Below the pieces are notes generated by a model. The model saw only the letters and a program-made list of their open reading frames with translations, ran no database searches and was not told the DNA's origin. Positions 20,644-29,990 of a stretch of 29,990 bases of DNA are shown here, one piece after another. The translations under genes were made by a program, and so were the position numbers. The DNA is from Paraglomus occultum. Its lineage: Eukaryota; Glomeromycota; Glomeromycetes; Paraglomerales; Paraglomeraceae. Every line of letters begins with the position of its first letter. Position 1 is the stretch's first letter. The DNA lies in NCBI GenBank assembly GCA_910592205.1, contig CAJVPJ010000297.1, positions 1 through 29,990 of the forward strand, in the 5' to 3' direction.

Positions 20644-22634
20644 TCATCTGCCGAGTGTCATAGGACAAGGAAAGCGGCGCATTTTTTCTGGTATAACCTC
20701 CTCCCCTACACGGCGCAGATATACAGTATGGTTGCCCGGTGGTGATGGTAGATATCCCTACATTATAGCAAACGAAAATTAATAAGAGAGGTTTAATTAA
20801 TGATCGGAGAGAGAGACGTGCAACACACGTATCATTAACTTCTTAATAACGCTTACCGCACTCCAATCGTAGCTTGCGGCATAAGCAAATATTGTACCAT
20901 CTCTATTAAAAGTACTCGCTGATATCGGACACCCAACGGTGGGAAAGCCCTGGAGTTGCCGCTGAGAATCTTTATCCCAGAAATTAACTGTACCATCGCT
21001 GCCGGCAGTTGAAAATGTGCCGTACAAGGGATGGAATGAGATGGCATTTATGATACTGCCCTCTCGGTGACATTCGAATGAGAAGCTTAATCTTGAATAA
21101 TGAAGAATATGAATTAATATAACCCATTTTACACGATTGAATATTGATTATGTAACAGCAGGAAACATTTATCTACTTACTGCTCCTCTTCCTTATTGAG
21201 ATATTGTATCCCGACTGCGCTCATGCTTCCTATAGCATAGCCAGTCGCGTTCATGAAAAAAGATATTGCAGTAGTTTGAAACTGCAAAGGACTCGGTTGC
21301 CACTATAAGTCAAAATAAGATAACAATTGCAATGATGTTAGAAAACAGAACAATCTTAAAAATTATGTGAATGACAGTTTCATGACGTTACCTTGTATAG
21401 TTTACTAGGATTCGTTAGATCGAAAGCTACAACGTGCCTTTCGGCCGTACCAATAACCAAAAAAGGATATATTAAATCCATTGCATAAACCCTTTCGGGT
21501 ACAGGAATGCTCAATACAGGAGTCGGGGTTCGAGTATCCCAACACTTGACGGTTTTGTCCCAGCTTCCGGTGCAGAACACTTGATTATCTACCCATTTGA
21601 TGGTTTTTATAGGACATACATGTTGGGCAATTTGCATATGCTGTTGTGTAGTTAAATCAACCAGTAGGCCCGTCTGCACCCCGCCAGCCTTATTCGCGCC
21701 GGCCGAAACGAGTTTAAGTCCATCCTAAACATAAAAAGAGATTAGCCATAAATAAATCGAAACCTGCAAGGATTTCATTTTTGTATTAATTAACTCACTT
21801 TACTCCACGCACAGCATAAAACAGCAAATTCATGCTTGTATTCTAGTCTGCCGTATCCAACTCCGACTGCAGCATCTACTTCATATATTTTCATCTATAC
21901 GGAAAATGACAATTAAACGAATGTTAAAATGACAGTTATATAACTCGAAGGAATTCGGCAACAATTCTATGGTAACGTGTTTCATATTAACACTATAGTA
22001 CATTGTGATTTACTTGAATGTCAAGACAACTAAAACGGGACTACTCCTTCTGGACCCGGCCATCAACCTTGAGACAATGACAACTCGTTTTGCAAGAATT
22101 TCTTCGAACAGAACAAGATGTCATTTGAAGACCACTCACAGTGTGTTACAGTCCTTTTTAATACAGAAACACCTAGCGTTCAATCGTAGGTGTTACTATA
22201 AAGGTATGCAAACCTTCACAGCATGGACTGCGATGACCATCATCAGTGAAGGGGAGTGATTTTGGGGAATAGAGAGAAAGAGAGAGACGGGAGGCAGAGA
22301 GGTCGTCCATTGTTGTCTGTTTAATGTCATAAGGACATTATCACGGATGATAGTTTCATGTTAAACCAAAACAAACCGCCGCCGAATTCCGTGGATTGTA
22401 TTTAGGTCATATTTGTTGCTAGTTGACTTACATACTTATCCCATGAAGAAACAGCAAGAAAGTTTGCAACCGGCGAGAACGCCAGTGCACTGACCTTGTC
22501 GCTTGATGGGTGAGGTAGCTAAATGAAAGTTGAGAGAAGTGAAGCAAAAAGGATGAAAAGCAAAAGGTTAGCAATCGCCCATTTTTCTACTCATTATAGT
22601 ATGACATTCTCACCGGATAACCGAAGTTCATCAT
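20644..22634 (-). CDS. RAE1: mRNA export factor RAE1/GLE2 (WD40 protein), seven exons
   Basis: RAE1 (Gle2) is a seven-bladed WD40 propeller that binds NUP98-type nucleoporins at the pore and supports mRNA export. Exons on the minus strand: 22634-22614, 22518-22432, 21894-21799, 21724-21392, 21302-21181, 21091-20857 and 20757-20644. All introns are GT-AG (537 bp between exons 2 and 3, otherwise 74-99 bp) and the phases agree, giving about 335 residues; human RAE1 has 368. Landmarks in order are [125 protein letters not shown], and [16 protein letters not shown] with a HTVYLRR end. The first exon (MMNFGYP) is the least certain. No break is seen. Part of exons 4-5 is duplicated at 1-188. Confidence 0.95.
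21895..22431 (-). other. Long second intron of RAE1 with a GA-rich tract
   Basis: At 537 bp this intron is five times longer than the others in the gene. It holds a purine-rich GA tract at about 22268-22303 and no coding sequence of its own. Confidence 0.6.
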
Positions 22635-22828
22635 TGTTTGAATTTAGTATTAGCGTTAGTAAGCGAAAATCAATGCATTATAAATGATTGCCAATTCGTT
22701 GTACACGTGCAACATTAATAAGTGCGCAGCAGGCTACACAGTTGCACATCATTAAGGGCAAAATGATTAATTAGGAAAGTCCCTGCATAAACTATTCGTG
22801 TGAGTACTTGATAGGTTGAGTTTTCTGC

Positions 22829-22963
22829 GTCAACTACTGTCTATAGTCACACCTTTTGGCACAATGCAAATTTCGGAAAAGTGGGGATTATAGACAGAGG
22901 GGAGAGAGTGTTTATTTCTTCTGTTCTACTAAGCAGAGGAAGTGACTATAGACAGTAGTTGAC
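22829..22963. repeat. 22-bp perfect inverted repeat (fold-back element)
   Basis: The 22 bp at 22829-22850 (containing ACTACTGTCTATAGTCAC) are exactly complementary to 22942-22963 and enclose 91 bp. The core CTATAG is itself palindromic. The structure lies about 200 bp upstream of the RAE1 start. The size and layout resemble a small MITE or fold-back element; clear target-site duplications were not found. Confidence 0.8.
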
Positions 22964-22971
22964 TGTACGGC

Positions 22972-23160
22972 GTGCCAAGTGAAGACCGAATTATACTAGA
23001 GATATTCTTCGACAAGGCTCACAATTTGACGCTAAAGCTATCTCGCCGTTTATTACTGTCTACTGTGGTCAGATGTAACACGAAAACCGGGAAATTATTT
23101 GTTCCCGACATTGTGAATGTCCATAACCATGACATTTTGTCAATCCATCGGAATTCGTGA
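22972..23160 (+). CDS. Short open frame with a FAR1-like HNH stretch
   Basis: A 62-codon plus-strand frame begins just after the inverted repeat. Its end reads VVRCNTKTGKLFVPDIVNVH then NHD. A Cys about 20 residues before HNH is reminiscent of the FAR1/MULE-associated zinc domain (C...W.V....HNH.L). Tryptophan and the second Cys are not in the expected places, so this may be chance. If real it would be a scrap of a Mutator-like transposon. No start codon context or splice site supports a gene. Confidence 0.2.
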   Translation: MPSEDRIILEIFFDKAHNLTLKLSRRLLLSTVVRCNTKTGKLFVPDIVNVHNHDILSIHRNS

Positions 23161-23984
23161 TTCGCTAATACTAACGATTTACTCGATTCACGTGCCAAGT
23201 ACTTTGCTCAAAATATTAGTGATAGGCCTGAGTTATTGCCGAAAACTATAATAATAATTGTAATTATCGTGATATCTAATTTTAATGATAAAACAAACAA
23301 ATTGGTAATTGAACGTTAGAATACCAGACGGTATTTCTGGGCCAAGACTTATATCCAGCGTTTAATAAAGCATCGCCTGGCCTGGTTGGATAACTATCGG
23401 AATATATTTTAAGCATTTCTCGCAAATCAGTTGGAAATATCGCCGTTATAATCGACCAAACCATCATTCTACTGTTTTTAATAATTTCAAGGGTTAAGAT
23501 AACGATAATTGAGAAATGGACTATTAAAGCAATATCAACTTTTTTTTAATTAATAACAAGCATCAATATCAATAATTCATTCATCTAATGATGAGATTGT
23601 ATTCGTACAAGGTGCATATCAAACCAAACTGTAATTGTAACATTCTGATATTCATTATCCCCACGATAAAGCTATGTCCAACTCGCCAGGGCTATTGTTA
23701 ATAATTCCAAAATATGGATTCATCCTATACGCACTGAGTGAAAATAACGCATAGGTTGCCGGTGTTGGTTTTCTTTGCTAACTTCTTCAATGCTGCAATG
23801 AATAAAATCCGATTCCGATAAGCAGACTCATTAAACTGAACTGCAGCTTTCTCTTTATAAACACCTATAGTGCAGTGTTCGGGAAACAATGATCCGGGCT
23901 GGCCTAGTGGTATCTTGCGTGCAATACTTCAACGCGGAACGCGACGAAGTCAAGGGGAGGTGGTATACGGAGAGAGCAAAGCCT
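23161..23984. other. No gene recognised
   Basis: AT-rich sequence. At 23900-23910 there is a perfect RNA polymerase III box A match (TGGCCTAGTGG), but no tRNA folds around it and no box B follows. Confidence 0.4.
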
Positions 23985-24140
23985 TTAACGACGAATGTGG
24001 TATATGTTAATACAGTATGGGTCTAACGTCACTCTTGATTTCCGCCACCACTGACACTCCACCTTCATCTTTAACTCGCCAAACTCCGTATTAGATCCAT
24101 CCATCTCATTGACTTCTTGAGCTCGTGAATACAAGAAAGC
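23985..24140 (-). CDS. Exon-like coding segment, unidentified
   Basis: An acceptor-like CTTCTAG (24147-24141, minus strand) precedes 51 open codons ending at TAA 23987-23985. The peptide includes SRAQEVNEMDGSNTEFGELK then MKVECQWWRKSRVTLDP: acidic, then basic. The composition is coding-like, but no family is recognised and no upstream exon was found. Confidence 0.2.
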   Translation of the reverse strand, partial: AFLYSRAQEVNEMDGSNTEFGELKMKVECQWWRKSRVTLDPYCINIYHIRR

Positions 24141-26640
24141 CTAGAAGTTATGAAACAGAGATGAGCAGTTAGCATAGAAATGATATTGTTAAGTGTTAAA
24201 GTCTAACTGCAATAATTCCATCCTAATTATATGCAGTTTGCAGTTCTACCTAGTATTACTTACAGCTTAAGGCTGTTAATCGGAATTCAAAAGGAGGAAG
24301 TGGAATGCCATTAAAATTTGTAACATACTCCCCCATTTTCGCCCATGACCTTCCTCACCTCGCACGCCAACACACATCCAGCCATAAATGATTATAATTC
24401 TCGCTGTCTTATCCTAACCATTATACCGATCTACGCTTCAACAAGGAAAGCACTTCAAACAGTTGAGTTTCTGGTCACAGATCTACGAATCGAAGGAATG
24501 GTCAGTTGAAAAATCGCAAATGAACAGGAAGCTTGCAAGCGGTAACATAATATTACCGTTACTGAATGCTGCGCCCTAGAGTGATGTTATCCGCAACGAC
24601 TAGTAATCATCTAAGTATGCGGTCGTCTTTCCCAAACAGCGCTAGTTCTGCTGAAACATCAATTGAGCTAGTAAGCGAGTTGTTGAACAATTACGCGCAG
24701 CACTTGGAGTTGATAACAAGTTTAATTTAATATTAAGAAACCAACCTATTCCGTATAACTCTTAACAAAATATTGTAATCTTAGAATTCGACATTCTCCC
24801 CTCTGAAGTGTCCCTTTCCAGCAGCAGCAGATGCCTTTTTCTATTCTCGTCTGTATTGTAGCAGACACAAGAAAAATAATTTGGAGTAGTGCATTTCTTA
24901 AATGTTGGGTCTTCAGATCACAAGTTTTTAGACAGTCCTAAATGATAGACGAAAGCAAGAGTAGATATTTGGGAATTCAGAAATCGTCAATTTAGATAGT
25001 ATATTAATATTATAATTATAGCATCTTCCACTGTCTATTTGCAAAAAACGCTATAACCTTGACGCGAATAAGTTTGGAATATCCCGACAAAAATCACGTA
25101 TCGAGGACCATATCCTGAAATATTATAATCATAATACTGATCTCAATATTACATGTTTCTTCCACTAAAAAACAATTCTACATACTAATACGATAGACGC
25201 ACAAAAAATCTGCTGACACTTTACCTCTTTGTATCTGGCTCGTGTATACAAGATTGTAATATAAAGAAATTCGTTTTGCTATTCGCCCACGAATTAACTG
25301 AGATCGAATGATACATGCGTGCGTTAATAACTAATATTGGAAATTCGACTTACTAAACTCACACGTCATTGTATGAGCACAGCGTTAAGATATTTCACCT
25401 CTAGAGAATATCACCGTTATCAATAACTTATAAATACAATTTGCCGACCGGCTTCTCTTTTTAAGTTTTTTCTGCTTTTTGGCGGGGATTACAGCAAGTG
25501 AGTGTCGTAAAAGTCTACGTATGGATTGGGATAGTCTCTTCTCATCTTTGAGATTATCGTAAACAATTATCATAGAGTAAGTAATTGATATGGCTAATAA
25601 ATCCGCCCGCTTTGTTGCTTACCCGTTGGGTATCCATGTTTGCGAAACCAGAGCCTACATGTTACTATACGCTTCGCAACCATCCATACATAAAATCAAT
25701 GGTGATTCACGAATCCATCTCTTATTGTTGGAAACAGGATATATGTGTGCCAGCAGGAATACTACTCTTTGAACGAAAGACCCTTGTTGTCGTACACATT
25801 GGCCGTGAGCTGGGGTGCAATCGATAAACATCTACCGCAGGGTAAGTCAAAGATATCCAGCTCGTTCGTAAATACATTAGACGATTAATATCAATGACCG
25901 TTCCAAGGCAAGTTTTGAGAACAGTAGATATGCTGGAATGGGTAAACAAGTACCGTCTAGAAGACGGAAATCTCTCGCAAAGATAAATAATTTGGGCTTG
26001 CTCTTGTTTCTATTTAATCACACCGGTAATTCGAACCGATCTAGTCTGGGTATTACGCGTGTTGTAGCGTCATAACATTGCAATGTTGCTCGCGGCAACA
26101 GGGAAAGCTTGAAAGTGGACATTTCCCTTTTCAAATGCAAGTTCAAATTCCAGTATACTGACAAACGGTTCGCGAACCTGTCTATGTCACCCCCGATGCA
26201 AAAATCTTTGATAATCACACGCAGAAATCACATTCCCGCCCCCCGAAATTATTAACACGTGACTCATTTTGGGGTTATTATCATATTATTCGTTTTCTTT
26301 GTTGACGCTTTCCAATTATATTATTTAGCGAGTGGTTCATATCCCCAATGAGAATACGCCACATCAAAAGCATATGATATACAACATTAAGATCGCCCCG
26401 ACGCGGAATAAAAAAAAAAATCACTTCCCACCATCCTTCTCTTCAAACTTCAACAGACTGAAGGAAAAGTCATTCAAAGTATTGTCTTCAACAGACAGTT
26501 TATATGAAACGCACTGTTTACAGTTGCATATGAACGTATGAATACAACAACAACAAGTATTATTTAATCCCACGACGATTGTATACCGACCCCCAAGTAA
26601 CACGATCCGAACTATCCTCAACAATTCCCGCTGTCAATAA
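24141..26640. other. Long stretch without a supported gene
   Basis: Short frames on both strands (for example plus 25585-25827 and 25590-25772) lack motifs. A perfect 12-bp palindrome ACATTGCAATGT lies near 26077-26088. The last few hundred bases are the CHO2 upstream region, with a CAA repeat near 26547-26556. Confidence 0.4.
26256..26261. promoter_or_regulatory. CACGTG E-box upstream of CHO2
   Basis: A palindromic CACGTG lies 380 bp before the CHO2 start. Yeast CHO2 is controlled by the bHLH pair Ino2/Ino4 through a related E-box; whether this site works here is only a guess. Confidence 0.15.
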
Positions 26641-27269
26641 ATGGCCGATGCACATACTTCCCTTCGCCACAGAAATTCATGCGTCAGTACGCATTCCGGC
26701 AACCCAAACCTTGACAATGGAGATGCGCTTGATGCGAATAAAGAGAATCAGCAGCGTGTGATTGGAAAGACCTTTGAAGGAGAGGGTAATACTTGTTATT
26801 CATCGTCATCAGTTGTACAACATATGCTTACGTCATCAAGAGGATTAGATTGCTAGGAAAAAGTATCTATCGCATGTGGCAGAACTAACAATGTCGTCGT
26901 CGTTTCCTTCCTCTTTCTCTGCCTATAGTCTTTACAGTTCCTCAAACCAAAGACATGTTAACTTCGGTGTTTGATCCATCATCGCGCAAGTCTCTATTCG
27001 ATATCTTCACCCTATCTGTGATGGCTCTCCAGATCGTCCTCTTCTTATTCCTTCCGACATCAACATCGCGTTGGTTATTTCTCGGCCTATTTACATTCTT
27101 CCGGTTAGCGTATAACTGTGGACTGGGATTATTACTGAAAATGCAGAGCGATAAAAAAGTCTTGGTTAATTGGGCAAAGAAAAAAAAATTATTCAAAAAG
27201 GACAGCAAGTTGTCTGAAATTTTTAAGAGAGAGTTGAGCTCTAAGATGGGGGATGACTATCACTTTGAG
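26641..27269 (+). CDS. CHO2: Phosphatidylethanolamine N-methyltransferase CHO2, first two exons
   Basis: Cho2 is an ER membrane enzyme that adds the first methyl group from S-adenosylmethionine to phosphatidylethanolamine on the way to phosphatidylcholine. Exon 1 is 26641-26785 and exon 2 26929-27269, joined by a 143-bp GT-AG intron with a pyrimidine-rich end, giving 162 residues. The order follows fungal Cho2: a hydrophilic, variable N-terminus, GKTFEGEVFTVPQTKDML, VFDPSSRKSLFDI, two membrane segments (about residues 74-91 and 97-118), then RLAYNCGLGLLLKMQSDKK, VNWAKKKKLF and KRELSSKMGDDYHFE. Exon 2 ends with a strong donor (GAG|GTAAGT) in phase 0. The yeast protein has 869 residues, so both methyltransferase domains should lie downstream, but no further exon is visible in the remaining 2.7 kb. 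Either the third exon is beyond the window or the gene is cut. Confidence 0.9.
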
Positions 27270-27400
27270 GTAAGTTGGCATTTGGGTGGGTGGGGGGCGA
27301 TTTAGAATAGAGGAATATTTGGGATATTTATGATATGTTAGATTTCATGTTTATGCTCTATGGCTTTCTGTAGCCATTTGAGCCAACACCCTTTTCTTTA
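27270..27400 (+). other. Start of CHO2 intron 2, with a possible exon stub
   Basis: After the GTAAGT donor comes a G-rich patch and then AT-rich DNA. An acceptor-like TTTCTGTAG ends near 27373 and is followed by codons for PFE and, one frame later, NT, which faintly recalls the (A/P)xEYNTW that follows this point in fungal Cho2. The reading fails within a few codons as the pyrimidine-rich block begins. The resemblance is weak. Confidence 0.2.
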
Positions 27401-29990
27401 ATCTCAGCGTATGGCTTTTTTTATTCCGTTTCCATTATTATCTTACAATTTTACCATTCTATGGCTGTGTTTCTCCTTATCTTTTCATCATTACCTCGCC
27501 TCAACCGTTTTTTCCAAAATTTTTTCCCCTGTTTCATCATTTTCCTCATATTTTTTATTCTCGTCTTCCTCTTCATGGTCATCACCATTTCATTCGCTTT
27601 TTCTTTACCATTCTTTTACTGTTATTTCCTTCATTATGTTCATGGTTGTATCTTTGGCTTATGTTTGTGGTCATCTTTCTTTCTCTTCACATATTTCTCT
27701 TTATCTTTCCATAATTTCCCCGCCATATACATCTTCACTGTTTTCCTTGCTATTTTTTTATTCGCCTTTTCACCATTAGCCTTTACCATCTTTCTTTATA
27801 TGTTTATCGATTTTTTTCATCGTTGTTTTTCTTCGTCCTCATTACTTCCATATCCACACGCTTCGCACCATGTTTCCGGCCATTTTTCTCTTCTTATTTA
27901 TTACCATGCTCTTTTGTATTATACCTATGTCTTCCGTTTGCCTCTGTGTTTTTTATTATTTCCATCACCAACATTCTCACCAACAATTTTTGACATGTTC
28001 ATGGCCATTTTTTTTTTCTCTCCATCTTACTCTTTGCGCTTGTAACCATTTCCTACGCTCATATGATGTTCATACCCATCTTCCGCTTTATCTTTTTACC
28101 ATTTCTTCCACCGCTATTTTTTCATCCCGTCCGTCCTTCTTTTGCCTTTTACATTCCTTTCGCTGAGCGTTTTGTAAGATGCTTATGTTCATATTTCGCT
28201 ATGTTGTTCATTGGGTTTGAAACTTTCATCATTTCTTCACGTTTGTACCACGTTTATTTCCATATTTCCATTATTTCTTCTTTCCTTTTCGTTTTTATAT
28301 TTTTTCAAAATATTCATGGCCATCTTCGTCTTTACGATTTTCATCATTTCCCGCCATTTTCCCTCTATTTTCTTCACAATTTTTATTTACTACCTTTTTC
28401 TTTTCACTTGCTCGTGGTCATTTCTTCATTTTTACCATTGTATCTCTTCCTTTCACCTGTTTTTTAGTCATTCCTTTCTTCACATATTCGCGGTAATTTT
28501 CATTTTTTCACCTTTTTTTTTCCTTTATCGTAATGCTTCTTTTTCGCTGTGTTATTTTCTTCGCATCTACTTTTCCACAATTCTCATTATTTCCTTACAT
28601 TTTACATTACGCTCATGACTGTCTTCCTCTTCGTCTATTTCTTTTCCACTTTTCTCTTGCGCTTATGATCATTTCTTCGCCAATCTTTCTTCACTTTTTC
28701 ATCATTTTTACCTTGACATGTTACTCTTCACGAATTGTGCCATACTTATGACTGTATTCTTCACTTTTTCTTTGTCTTCGTTTCATTTTTCTTTCAACAC
28801 CTATTTTCACCTTCATGGTTTTCGTCTCATTTCCGCTTTTTCTTCATTTTCTCCCCATTTTCCTCACCCATCTTTATTGTGACATCATCTTCGTCTTCAT
28901 TTTTTATTGTTTTCTTCACTATTTCTCTTTCATGTTTTGTACCATGTTTACGAATATGTTTATTTTCTTCTCCGTCTTTCTGCATTATTTCCTTTGCATC
29001 TTTCCCCTTTACGTTTGCACTATTCACTCTTCATCTGTTTTATCGCTTCTTGATCATCATTTTTTTTTCTCTTCTATCTTTCTTCATTGTTTCATCATAT
29101 TTATGGCCAACTCTTTACATGGTTTTATCGTAATCTTTCTCTTCATGTTTTGCGTCATGTTTATGGTTAGTTTTTTCTCTTTATCTATCGTTTTTTCTGC
29201 CCCACCATTTCCTTCGCCATCTTCCTGTTTACATTTGACCGTTTCCTTCGCCGTTTCTTCTTCACATTTTCTGCTTTATCTATGGTAATCATTCTCTTCA
29301 TTTTTTCCACCATCTTCCCTTCACGGTTTGCATCTTTTTTTTTGGCATCTTTTTTCGTCGTCCTCTGTGCCATCTTTACGTTTTTACCTCTTCCTCTGGT
29401 ATTTTTTTAATTTTTTCACTGTGTTTTATGACCTTTTCTATTTTTATTTTTTATCATTTCTCTTCTATTTTCTCATCTTTTATCCTTTCCTTGTCATCGT
29501 CCTTTTGACATTTGTACCATCCATGACGATTTTCCTCCTCTTCATCTGTTTATTTTCTTCACCATCTTCATCTTTTATCACATGCACTTCGTCAACATTT
29601 CTTTCACGTTTGCGGCCATGTTCATGATGGTCTTCCTCTCCATCTGTTTGCCATCTCCATTATCTTGATTCTTTTTTCCTTTTCATGTTTCGCGTTGTAT
29701 TCATGGACGTCTGTTCCTTTCAATTTCCCCCATCATCTCATATTTTTCAGTTGTTCGGTAATTTCCTCCCTTATTCCTTTGCCATATTCCTCTTCACGTT
29801 TATCACTGCTTCTTCTCCACCTTTCGCTGTCTCCTTCCACATTTTTAACTTCACGCTTTTGTCATTCTCCTTATGTTTTCACTTTTCTCTGCGAAATTTT
29901 CTTTGCGTTTTCTCCATTTTCTGTCAATTTTCCTACCATTATCCGTTCCATGTTTTGCCCCTTATTCATGGCCATCTTCATTTTCGTCTT
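27400..29990. repeat. Pyrimidine-rich degenerate repeat block, about 2.6 kb, reaching the window edge
   Basis: The plus strand is overwhelmingly C and T, broken by recurring ATG/CAT words. Phrases such as TTCATGGCCATCTTC (28308, 29966), TTCATGTTTTG (28931, 29142) and TTTATGGTTAG- or TTCATGGTC-like variants recur irregularly, as expected of an old tandem array built from a unit of a few dozen bases. All long plus-strand frames here (Phe/Ser/Ile-rich) are by-products of this composition. The minus strand gives Lys/Met/Glu/Asp-rich frames with stops. Such asymmetric tracts can form triplex DNA. The block starts inside what should be CHO2 intron 2 and its right end is not seen. Confidence 0.8.

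Noticed and set aside
21262-21679. The RAE1 locus itself as the broken copy and bases 1-188 as the original
   Set aside because: The locus at 20644-22634 has all exons, matching phases and intact splice sites; bases 1-188 hold only a fragment with a breakpoint.
23893-23965. Possible tRNA gene around a perfect box A (TGGCCTAGTGG at 23900-23910)
   Set aside because: The D-arm and acceptor arms do not pair and no box B follows at the right distance.
26030-26110. Possible minus-strand tRNA from a GGTTCGAAT box B-like word
   Set aside because: There is no box A upstream and no cloverleaf can be drawn.
27411-29627. Many long plus-strand open frames of up to 194 codons, rich in Phe, Ser, Leu and Ile
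   Set aside because: They overlap in different frames and simply reflect a C/T-rich strand with few stop codons; no motif or start context supports them.

Overview
The window looks like AT-rich nuclear DNA of a fungus, probably an early-diverging, repeat-rich lineage (Glomeromycotina-like is my guess, not shown). The evidence is a fungal-type CHO2 phospholipid methyltransferase start, a remnant of a Gal4-type Zn(II)2Cys6 cluster, GT-AG introns mostly of 74-151 bp, and decayed Tc1/mariner DNA. No bacterial, plasmid, phage or viral gene was recognised.

Layout. 1-1170: a partial copy of the RAE1 gene, including an intron, joined on the minus strand to exons of a gene I cannot name. 1171-5566: mostly AT-rich sequence with no firm gene. 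5567-7138: a GC-rich island with an A15 tail, a broken Tc1/mariner transposase, and three copies of a 237-bp tandem repeat. 7139-11700: unidentified coding-like fragments, a duplicated hairpin-bearing module, and a Zn2Cys6 regulator broken by a 34-bp tandem duplication. 11701-17800: largely empty, with faint relics (one leucine-rich, F-box-like). 17817-18110: a 150-bp tandem repeat with a CCCGCGGG palindrome. 19533-20529: an intronless, frameshifted phosphoserine aminotransferase pseudogene. 20644-22634: an apparently intact seven-exon RAE1/GLE2 mRNA-export gene on the minus strand, convergent with that pseudogene. 22829-22963: a 22-bp inverted repeat. 23000-26600: mostly empty. 26641-27269: the first two exons of CHO2 on the plus strand. 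About 27400 to the end: a pyrimidine-rich, degenerate, repeat-like stretch of about 2.6 kb, lying where CHO2 should continue.

Only RAE1 and the 5' part of CHO2 look like working genes. They act in separate processes (mRNA export and phosphatidylcholine synthesis) and do not form a cluster. The rest is best read as a graveyard of transposons, retrocopies, segmental duplications and tandem repeats. I found no convincing new multi-gene system. The most interesting points are the RAE1 partial duplication fused to another gene, the pyrimidine-rich block in or after CHO2, and the precise duplication that breaks the zinc cluster.
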